This document shows, one piece after another, positions 56,141 to 64,000 of a stretch of 64,000 bases of DNA. Numbering within the stretch: the first letter of the stretch is position 1; each line of letters begins with the position of its first letter. The position numbers and the translations under genes were made by a program. This stretch comes from Aradus depressus (Eukaryota > Arthropoda > Insecta > Hemiptera > Aradidae), in assembly GCA_963662175.1 (NCBI GenBank), contig OY759214.1:76954037-77018036 (forward strand), in the 5' to 3' direction. The notes under the pieces are model-generated. The model ran no database searches. It saw nothing but the letters and a program-made list of their open reading frames with translations, and had not been told where the DNA came from.

Positions 56141-56559
56141 AATAATTAGTAATTGTAATATTTTTGACCAACTACCAATTACTTTATTTTTTTTATTTTC
56201 AGCCAGATGAAACACATTTGAGACAGAGGATCCTGTCCACTGCTAACTATATCCTAATACGAATAACTATCGAGCTGAGAAAATACGTCTAAAACAATTT
56301 CACCGACAGCCTTAACCCGTGACTAAACTACAAATCCACCAACTAAAGCCATATCTGAGACGACTAGAACGCTGGGATTATCTTGCGAATCCATTAAACA
56401 ACACCACCACTCAATCAGTTTGTTAACAAAAGTCCTTCATTTGTCACTTGACGTCAGCACTCATCGTTCTCGTCTTATCCACTCTAACAATATTGTTTTA
56501 ATTATTCACTCTGTTATTGTTTCATCAGACACCCCTATAGCCTTAGATTCACAACACAA
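56141..56559. other. Unassigned stretch
   Basis: No gene recognised. Confidence 0.35.
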
Positions 56560-56867
56560 TCTACGAATAAAAACATTTTATTTACACAATAACTGAATGT
56601 ATCGACACAAAATTTTATATGTGAATTCAGAACCCTCTAATGATATTATATTGATTTTCAGCCAAATCAACTAAAGAGAAAGGGGGCTTTGGAGGGAGGC
56701 TTAACACAACCTAAATAACTGCCAATAGAATTAATTTACCGACACCAAATTTTATATGTGTAATCAGACCCCCATAAGGACAATACCAATCGATTGTCAG
56801 CCAAATCGGCCAATGGAAAGGAGGGGATTAAGGGAAAGACTTAACTCAAAAATGCTAATAACTGCAG
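56560..56867. repeat. Repeat B copy, left of LINE insertion
   Basis: AATGTATCGACACAAAATTT, GCCAAATCGGCCAATGGAAA. It continues at 57506 after the LINE. Confidence 0.7.
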
Positions 56868-57505
56868 CCTGAACGGATATGCCCCCTGTGTGCTGATGGG
56901 CATTTTATTTGCACAGTGTGTGTGCTGATGAGACTGTGAGATGTCCTGGCCCACTTGCTCCTCCACTGTCCTGCCTACTCTCCACTCAGGGATATGATCC
57001 TGGCTAGGTCTTTGCCCCTCCCCAGGAAGCCGCGGCTCATAGGATGGCCGCCCTTCTCGCTGGATGACCTCGCCTCTCTCTATCTCTACCTAAGGCTCTC
57101 CAACATAGGAAAACAATACTGGTTAGCACATAAATATTATTGGATTGTACTGATTTAGTTTATTATACTTTAGTCATTATTATTGTTTTTACTTATGTTA
57201 ATTTTCAAGTATGTTATTTTTTTTTCCTTTTTTCTTTATTAGTCCCAAGCTAATCATTCATTTTGTATGTTATCCTCAAACATAATGCGTATTAACGTAT
57301 GGCCCCCCATTTCCATTTCTATTATTTGTACGCATGAAAGATCTTCATTTTCTTCTCCTGAGTCTGCTTATTATGTATTTAATTATTTACTTTTATTTTT
57401 TTTTTATTTTTGCATTATGTCTATAAGGTCACTGTATATAAGACTCCAATCTCTTACAATAAGATCAATGTATCTTCCTATGCAATAAAGAATTATTATT
57501 ACTAT
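56868..57505 (+). mobile_element. 5'-truncated LINE inserted in repeat B
   Basis: The 12-bp duplication TAATAACTGCAG stands at 56856-56867 and 57506-57517. The first 290 bp are a broken ORF2 C-terminus (CPLCADGHFIC, then shifted LAHLLLHCPAYSPLRDMI: the C-C-H-C knuckle). It ends AATAAAGAATTATTATTAC without poly(A), so it belongs to a LINE with short T/A-repeat tails. Confidence 0.88.
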
Positions 57506-57589
57506 TAATAACTGCAGTTGTAATGAAAGTATCGACACAAAATTTCATATGTGAGTTCAAAACTCCGTAAGGACGACATTTATTAATTT

Positions 57590-57728
57590 AGGTGAATATG
57601 CATGCCTAGGCAAAATTTAATTTTCTGTAGATTCAGGCCGATGTCCACCAGAGCGACGAAAGCGCACTCTGGTAGTAGGCGATATGATTTTGTTGCTGAA
57701 ACCCGGGCATGAGTCACAATAACTAACT
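57590..57728 (+). mobile_element. tRNA-derived SINE (family 1) fragment, copy 21
   Basis: 3' part with CACTCTGGTAGTAGGCGATA and the older tail CACAATAACTAACT. Confidence 0.75.
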
Positions 57729-58470
57729 CTATTTGTAAATAAGAATTATTCTTAGTGCTTTCTTTTGAATATGGTCCTATGTCTGAAGCAAAACTGTTCT
57801 AGTGAGTTTCCTGCCTTCAGGCATATCTGAACGGAAACAGTGTACGATACTGTACTACTACGATACTGTACTACTACGATACTGTACTACTACAATACTG
57901 TATTACTACGATACTGAACTACTACGATACTGTCCGCTAGAAGCTAGTCGGTGTTCGCTTGATGTCTCCCCTCCCCGCGGCATCTGTGTACCTAATATGT
58001 CCCTGAACCCTATATTACACATATGTATATAAATATACATATTTCATTTTATTAAGAAACTTCAAATATTTACAAAAAAATATATATATCCCTCACATTT
58101 AATTTATTTAATGAAAAAATATCAAGTTGAAGCTGGCTTTGTGAAAATAGAAATGAGTTTTTAACTGCCCAAATAAAATCCTCATAAATAACGTCAAATT
58201 TTTCATTAAGCCAAATGTCGGACCAGGAGGATGCGATTATTAAATCCTTGTTATTAAAAAGAAACCAAAAGAGAAAAAGAGAAGACTTGACATTTCTCTT
58301 GTCCTTTAATTGCAGCAAAGGGGAGATGAAGGGAGTGTCATTAACTGCAGAGGAAAGGAAAGTGCATAATTTATTTTAGGACTGCAATTTGCAGTCTGAA
58401 TACATCGGATAGTGTGCCAGGAGAAGAGAAGAATATAAAAAATCGGTAAATAACCAGCTTACTTCGTCTG
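57729..58470. other. Unassigned stretch with 16-bp tandem repeat
   Basis: TACTGTACTACTACGA repeats about five times at 57848-57930. No gene. Confidence 0.5.
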
Positions 58471-59070
58471 CACGGATTAATCAATTAGTTTTTCGCTCTC
58501 AAAACCAATCAATCGTTAGTGCTGAAACTCAATATTTGTTTGGCTTACATAACGCATCAAAAACATCAGAATGAGCTTTTTTGAATCATGGGCATAGGGA
58601 GAACCAATCTCATATATATTTTAACGACTAGAATGTCACATCTGAGCTTCAACTGCTCGCCGAGAAAACAATTATTGCTACAATTCAAAGTGAGGGTAGT
58701 TATGAGGTTAAGGGAGAAACCTCAGTAAGGCTTGTAGCTGTTACTGTACATTTTCTCTTCTTTTATATTGTATTCTTTCAATAAATCATGCAGATAAGTT
58801 ATTTTCGAATGAATGCATCAAGTTATTCAAAAGTTTGAACTGCTCCTCTTGGAAAATCACAGTTTTAGAGATATGTCGCTGTTGCTGAGTCCCCTTCTCT
58901 GATCTCCCCCTTCCCTACGATAGATTACGCGCTTTTTTTTATAATTAATAAGTGCCGTTTTTAAATTTAATTATGAGGGTAGACATAAAAATTCGTATTG
59001 ATACATTTATTCTATCGGGAGTTTGCGGGTTCACAGACATGTACAGAATTTGTTTTCCATTTTTGGAATC
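58471..59070. repeat. Repeat B / composite repeat, copy 2, left part
   Basis: From about 58976 it matches 41566 onward. Earlier parts are repeat B fragments. Confidence 0.6.
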
Positions 59071-59381
59071 TAATACATTTTAAATTATTTTATTTACCTA
59101 GTTATTTTTTATCTTATTTTTTTATTTATTATTTTTTTTGTTTTATCTCTTTCCTGTTATGCTTTCTGTTTATTCATATGCCATTGATTTATTACGTATT
59201 CTATCTATTATTTTTGTATATGTTTGCTACTATTTTGTATTATTCATTTCTTTTTTTCCTTCTTATTATGTTTTAAATATTTTGTATTACTTATTATTAT
59301 GTCATGTCTCCTTAGTCATCACTTCTGCTTATTGTTATTGTTTTTATACAGATTGTAGAATAAATAAAAGTAAAAAAAAAA
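59071..59381 (+). mobile_element. Retroposed fragment with poly(A)
   Basis: Flanked by TTTTGGAATC at 59061-59070 and 59382-59391, and absent from the paralogous copy at 41.6 kb. It ends GAATAAATAAAAGTA plus A's, so it is a LINE 3' UTR or processed transcript end. Confidence 0.85.
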
Positions 59382-59749
59382 TTTTGGAATCAAGAGGTTT
59401 GAAAAAATAAAAGTGTTGACAACGGTGCATCGAATTTCTGACCGATTACATAACTTCCCCTATACTTCGTATAGCTGAGGAAGTTAAATGTAGTGGTCGG
59501 TGAATCATCTGCAGTGTACTTCTCAAATGCGAATTAATCAACTACTTTTTTGCTCTTCCTCTTATGTGGGGACTTTTTTGAATCCTCATGCTTCAATTTC
59601 GTGTCAATACATCGCCAGTTTGTGTGTTAAGCCATCAGCCCCTTGGACTAATTTGACTGACGTCTTCAGATGTCATCCTCATGGGGTTCTAGATACACAT
59701 AAAATATTGTGTAATAATTCTATTATGAGATCGTGATCACAGAAACATA
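59382..59749 (+). repeat. Composite repeat, copy 2, right part
   Basis: Resumes the match to 41.66-42.01 kb up to GATCACAGAAACATA. Confidence 0.8.
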
Positions 59750-60144
59750 TCGCACCCCCAGTTCAAGACTATCGTAACTCAAAAAAGCTAGTTTGTGGGA
59801 AAACAAGATTTAAGATTTTTATTTCTTCTCCCTTTTTCTATATCTCTCTTTTTCTCTTTACGTGACATCACCTTCCCGGTGATGTCACCGATAGTCTTGC
59901 TCTTCATTTATGTGATACATAAATTCAAGACTAGCGTAAGTCAAAATCCGATACTATTGCACTGAACAATTTAGGAGAAATTTATTAATGTAATACTATT
60001 TTTTGTAAATAAAAATAGTGAAATATTACATTTTGAGTTGCAATACTATAGCACCGTATAGAGTTTACAATGAAGAATCTTAACATGTATATAACTCAAA
60101 AATGAATTTGTTTGAGTTACGATAGTCTTGAACTGGGGGTGCGA
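59750..60144. mobile_element. MITE, 395 bp, TA duplication
   Basis: Inverted tips of about 34 bp: TCGCACCCCCAGTTCAAGAC, TATCGTAACTCAAA. TA stands on each side (59748-59749, 60145-60146). Part of the tip is repeated internally near 59930. The size and TA target resemble Tc1/mariner-type MITEs; no transposase. Confidence 0.88.
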
Positions 60145-60148
60145 TATA

Positions 60149-60499
60149 GAGGGCGCCGGTAGGTGAGTGGTATGCGTGCATGACTTCTTAGCTTAAGAAT
60201 GTGGGTTCGAAACCCGACCGAAGCCCTTAGTTTATTTTATCTAGGAGGTAAAATAAACTTAAGCACGCCTTCCTTCGAATGGGACGTTAAACGATGGTCC
60301 CGAGCCTGTACGATGTCGGGTACTCGTTAAAGACCCCTGCCCTAGGTGAATAAAAATTTAGGGTAGGCAAAATTTAGGACTCTTATAAGAAGGGCTCATC
60401 TCCACCAGAGTGACGAAAGAGCGCTCTGGTATTAGGCGATATGACCTCGTAGTTAAAGCCCGGGCATTAGTCATAAAACCTAAAAATCTAACCTAAACC
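60149..60499 (+). mobile_element. tRNA-derived SINE (family 1), copy 22
   Basis: Full length; mutated A box (AGGTGAGTGG) and tail AAAACCTAAAAATCTAACC. Its duplication AGAAACATATA is intact on the right (60500-60510) and split on the left by the MITE (59741-59749 plus 60147-60148). Confidence 0.93.
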
Positions 60500-60510
60500 A
60501 GAAACATATA

Positions 60511-61040
60511 CAGACACTTTTTTTTTCCATTTTTAGAATCAATGAGTTGGAAAATATAAAATTTCATTGAAAATTCAGCATCGAATTTCTAATCGATAAC
60601 ATAACTACCTCTATACCTCGTAGGGGAAGTAAAACCATTTTTAGTCACTGATCAGAATTTCAATACCGAATTCAAAACAGTTTATTCTGGTGCAGAAGGA
60701 TGAGGATTTAATCTGATTTTCAGAAAATGAAGAATTGTAACCACGAACAAAAATGTGTGCATACAACTCTGGATTTTCCAATGGCAGAGAATTACAATGC
60801 ACCTTGCATATTTCAATTATTTGTAATTAAAACCAGAAAAAGGTATCCTATAACCCAGGTTCAATAAAAGTAATTATCCACAGACATTGCTAACACGATA
60901 GCAACCAACAGTGAAAAGTTAGACAGAGATTCCAGTTTATTTCAGTATAGTATCATCATATACGAGTATGGTATAAAAGCCACAGAAAAATTTGGAATAA
61001 AATTTAGGAATCAGGCGCTCTCAACCGTCCAAAAACAAAA
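60511..61040. repeat. Composite repeat end and unassigned DNA
   Basis: Continues repeat B to about 60640 (TACCTCTATACCTCGTAGGG); the rest is unassigned. Confidence 0.5.
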
Positions 61041-61208
61041 CAAAAGTCGCTGAATTACCGGCAATATATTTTCAAAAAGTTGCTGAATTACCGACAATAT
61101 ATTTTCAAAAAGTCGCTGAATTACCGGCAATATATATTTTCAAAAAGTCGCTGAATTACCGACAATATATTTTCAAAAAGTAGCTGAATTACCGGCAATA
61201 TATTTTCC
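61041..61208 (+). repeat. Minisatellite, 32-bp unit
   Basis: Five units: AAAAGTCGCTGAATTACCGG, CAATATATTTTC. Confidence 0.92.
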
Positions 61209-61965
61209 CAGAACAAATCAATGAAATAAGTTTTCACTCTCCCTCCGAATCCAATTCACCAAATTGACTGAAAATGAATAGCTGTCTTACTCATAGTCTT
61301 CTGAATCACCATACTAGTGTCCATACATCCGTTATTTTAACAGGTTTTACTGTTAAAGAAAAAACTAAGAGAAATAAAATAAATTAGTATATAAATAATA
61401 AAGAACAAGCAGGTTCTCGGATGTGTGCGTTTCGCCTCTCTGCACCCTAAATCAGAGGAAATTACTGAGCCGTGTATTAGGACTCTACAAAGGTTGCATT
61501 TGTAACTAAGTGCGGCCCTTGAGGTCCACACGGCAAACTTCCCAGCATGATATGAATATCAATAATAATAATAATTCAGATGTGAAATTTAATCACGATC
61601 CGACCATCCGTTAATGAGCTGGTACAGTTTTTAAGCTTAGTCCCCCCCCCCATAGGACCTTTTCTGTTAAGAATTTGGAGACATCACACACCCTATTTTT
61701 CAATTTCACTTTTAAGAATACTACATGTTAAATTTAATTAAAATCCGATCATCCATTGGTGAGCTAGACATATTTTTATGCTTAGCCCCCCTCACAACCC
61801 CTCTCCCGTTCAAAATTTTCAGACGCCATATAGCCTTTTTTTCAATCTGGCTCAAAAGGATGCTACATGTGTATTGCTTGCCACCGTTTTTGGCAGTATT
61901 TTTGTTTAAACAAAATAACAGCTGGACCGAATTTGATAACATTTCTTTCGGATCATATTGACATT
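61209..61965. other. Repeat B relics and unassigned DNA
   Basis: No gene recognised; ends at the SINE's target duplication. Confidence 0.4.
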
Positions 61966-62240
61966 AAGCTTAAGTTTTTATGACTCACGCCCGGGCTTTA
62001 ACTACGAGGTCATATCGCCTACTACCAGAGCGCTCTTTCGTCACTCTGGTGGACATGAGCCCGACTCTACTGTGGGAGTCCTAAATTTTGCCTACCCTAA
62101 ATTTTTATTCATCTAGGGTAGGGGTCTTTAACGAGTACCTGACATCGTACAGACTCGGGACCATCGTTTAACGTTCCATCCGAAGGACGGCGTGCTTAAG
62201 TTTATTTTACCTCCCAGATAAAATAAACTAAGGGCCTCGG
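61966..62240 (-). mobile_element. tRNA-derived SINE (family 1), copy 23, 5' truncated at insertion
   Basis: The tRNA-like head is absent; the copy stops at CTAAGGGCCTCGG. The 11-bp duplication ATATTGACATT is perfect (61955-61965 and 62241-62251), so the truncation happened during insertion. Its tail is AAAAACTTAAGCTT, not CCTAA. Confidence 0.93.
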
Positions 62241-62251
62241 ATATTGACATT

Positions 62252-62929
62252 GATGCGCTTTGATTGGCGCTGGAGTGGATTCGATATCACATTCCATTCT
62301 TTCTTTTTAAAAATTGTGTAAAAATACTGTAGTGACCTTGAAACAAATTTATGTTGAACATTTTGATTTCTATTTTCGGACCCATTATAATAACTTTCCT
62401 ATATGCTGGGAATAGTAACTAGTTATAATAATTATTAAAACGTAGATTCGACACACCTTAAAGAAGATATCTGTGGAGGAACTCTGCCAAAAAAATAAAA
62501 ATAAAGCTAGGTGTGTATCAAATAATGTTTTTGAATATATACATGAAGAAAGATAACAAAAAATAAATAAAATACCCGAGAGAGGGAATACTCGCCTGAA
62601 GGGTTGCTTCTTTGTGAAAATCCAGGAATATAATAAGTAAAAGGGGTGGGTTTGTGGTGCTTTTTAAACGGCCGTTAAAATAATGAGAGTCCTGGCTATC
62701 TCTGTGAAGAATAGTCGTCATACTCAAGATCCGTCCGTCCTCAAAGTAAGCTCATCCGTCCTCGGGTACAGACCCATCATCAAGATGGACTTCACTATTC
62801 TCTGATGGTTTTATCAATAGACGACGTTTACGTCCTGAAGGAGACATCATATAGCAGACTATCATCGTAATGGCTTCCAACAGGATTACGTACATTTCAA
62901 ATTCGTCAACCATTTTAATCATTTTACTT
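62252..62929. other. Unassigned stretch with a short minus-strand frame
   Basis: A minus-strand frame from ATG at about 62914 reads MVDEFEMYVILLEAITMIVC, then RKRRLLIKPSE, to a stop near 62755 (53 residues). A short hydrophobic helix and a basic tail are visible. It may be a transposon first exon, but I do not recognise it. Confidence 0.25.
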
Positions 62930-63053
62930 CCCCAGCTATACAATGTATAGGGGAAGTTATATAATCGGCCAAAAACTCGATTTCGGAGTTTCAACGGAAT
63001 TTCATGTTTTCCCCTAGATTCTAAATATGAAAAAAACATGGTAAGTCCCGATA
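62930..63053 (+). repeat. Repeat B copy with hairpin
   Basis: ACTTCCCCAGCTATACAATG, TATAGGGGAAGTTATATAAT. Confidence 0.7.
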
Positions 63054-63473
63054 AACAACAACAACATTTATTTGGTCTAGCGAAATACATGCTATACACA
63101 AATATATACAAGGGGTTTAAAATAAGAAATCCTGGTACAGTCTTTGTTTGAGCCACCTCCCAGGAGTAGGCGCACCAAGTTCTTCGTGGATTTTGTGATT
63201 CCTGACAAACCAGGGTGCGTTTGTTGCTATTCGGAGTACTTTGTTTTGAAATGTTTGTAGTCGTTTCATGTTAGTGTTGCTGGTACCGATCCAGGCAGGA
63301 CAGGAGTATGTTAGAAGTGGAAGTAGGAGTGTCTTGTATAGCAGAATAGTACATGTGTGTTTAAGTGGGGTGTTTCTGTTTATGGGAGGGTAGAGGGTGT
63401 TAAGTAGTGAGTATGCTAGCTGTAGTTTTCTGTTAAAGTGTCTATCCCATAGTACTCCAAGATAGCGTATAAC
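63054..63473 (-). mobile_element. 5'-truncated jockey-type LINE in repeat B
   Basis: TCCCGATA repeats at 63046-63053 and 63474-63481. On the minus strand: ORF2 C-terminus, a short 3' UTR with AATAAA, and a (GTT)n tail. Confidence 0.9.
63117..63467 (-). CDS. Jockey-type ORF2 C-terminal fragment
   Basis: An uninterrupted frame of about 116 residues: RYLGVLWDRHF at the truncation, then LYKTLLLPLLTYSCPAW, LQTFQNKVLRIATNAPWFVR, IHEELGAPT and a stop. These are the thumb and C-terminal motifs of jockey-clade reverse transcriptases. RT catalytic residues lie upstream of the truncation and are missing. Confidence 0.9.
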   Translation of the reverse strand, partial: RYLGVLWDRHFNRKLQLAYSLLNTLYPPINRNTPLKHTCTILLYKTLLLPLLTYSCPAWIGTSNTNMKRLQTFQNKVLRIATNAPWFVRNHKIHEELGAPTPGRWLKQRLYQDFLF

Positions 63474-63481
63474 TCCCGATA

Positions 63482-64000
63482 GAATGAAAGTATCAACTCA
63501 AAATTTTATATGTGAATTCAGAGCCCTCTAAAGACGAAATCTATTGTTATAGCCAAATCAATCAAAGGGAAGAAGGGATTCCGAGGGAGGCTTAACATAA
63601 AAGCTCTAATAACTACCGTTTGAATGAATTTATCCAAACAAAATTTGACATGTGCAACCAAAACCCCAAAGGACAACACCTATCAATTTTCAGCGAAATC
63701 AGCGAAAGCAAAGAGGGCGACTAGAGGAGAGGATTAACTCAAAAACTTTAATAATTACCGTTGTGATGGATGTATCGACACAACATTTCATATGTGAATT
63801 CAAAACCTCAGGAAGACATAACCTGTCATAGTTCAGCGATATCGGCCGAAGGGAAGGAGGGGGGAGGGGGAGGGGGGGCGGGGGTTCAGTGGACCCATTC
63901 ATAAACGCTAATAACTGTTGATATGATGAATTTATCGACACAAAATTTAGTAAGATGATTTAGGAGACCCTATGTAAGTCAAACTGTTGAATATTAGCGC
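63482..64000. repeat. Repeat B copy, running off the window
   Basis: CTCTAATAACTACCG, GGATGTATCGACACAACATT, TCAGCGATATCGGCCGAAGG, and a G-rich run at 63857-63887. Confidence 0.7.

Noticed and set aside
61041..61208. Regular 32-bp repeats as a CRISPR array
   Set aside because: The units are directly adjacent without unique spacers; a minisatellite in a eukaryotic setting.
62752..63156. 134-codon minus-strand frame
   Set aside because: It joins LINE 3' UTR, repeat B and a separate short frame; not one gene.

Overview
The window reads as an AT-rich, repeat-dense animal genome, most likely an insect and perhaps a hemipteran. That is inferred from the retroelement mix (BEL/Pao LTR, jockey- and I/R1-type LINEs, piggyBac, hAT, tRNA-derived SINEs) and from interstitial (TTAGG)n-like tails. 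There are no operons, no ribosome-binding-site-led genes and no CRISPR. I see one convincing host-like gene; nearly everything else is mobile or repetitive DNA.

The host-like gene (minus strand, 16081-18033) is an intronless 650-codon reading frame of the cytosolic Xaa-Pro aminopeptidase 1 (XPNPEP1) family. It is full length, but three of the five metal ligands are replaced (Asp to Cys, Glu to Gly, Glu to Lys). It looks like a retrogene that has become a pseudoenzyme.

Layout. 1-2.36 kb: the 3' part of a young non-LTR retrotransposon (RT, RNase H, zinc knuckle, 98-nt poly(A)). 3.7-4.4 kb: a fold-back element carrying a nested SINE. 6.67-8.40 kb: a complete but internally deleted BEL/Pao LTR element (two 520-bp LTRs, 5-bp target duplication). 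8.5-9.2 kb: a minisatellite split by a SINE. 12.26-12.52 kb: a 266-bp near-perfect palindrome. 16-18 kb: the XPNPEP1-like gene. 20.2-20.9 kb: a hAT left end with a BED-finger exon, abutting another fold-back. 22.97-25.64 kb: a piggyBac-like element with TTAA ends and a nested LINE. 27.2-30.0 kb: several fold-backs. 30.8-31.3 kb: a hAT element with a perfect 8-bp duplication. 34.0-34.8 kb: a decayed LINE. 38.1 kb: a second tRNA-derived SINE family. 42.7-44.2 kb: a large inverted duplication. 48.4-50.2 kb: a tandem repeat interrupted by a hAT element. 50.8-51.5 kb: a large fold-back. 56.9-57.5 kb and 63.05-63.47 kb: LINE fragments with target duplications. 59-60.5 kb: a layered nest of retro-insert, MITE and SINE.

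Three repeat systems dominate. (1) A tRNA-derived SINE of about 345 bp, at least 23 copies on both strands, several with perfect 11-14 bp target duplications; its younger copies end in (AACCT)n, the complement of the insect telomere repeat. (2) An anonymous interspersed repeat ('repeat B'), marked by the hairpin ACTTCCCC..GGGGAAGT around TATAC-GAA-GTATA. (3) A second anonymous repeat ('repeat C'). In addition, several unrelated fold-back families share a compact motif that can be folded as a minimal hammerhead ribozyme core. This is the observation I would follow up first, together with the pseudoenzyme retrogene.

All calls come from reading the sequence and remembered family knowledge; no search was run.
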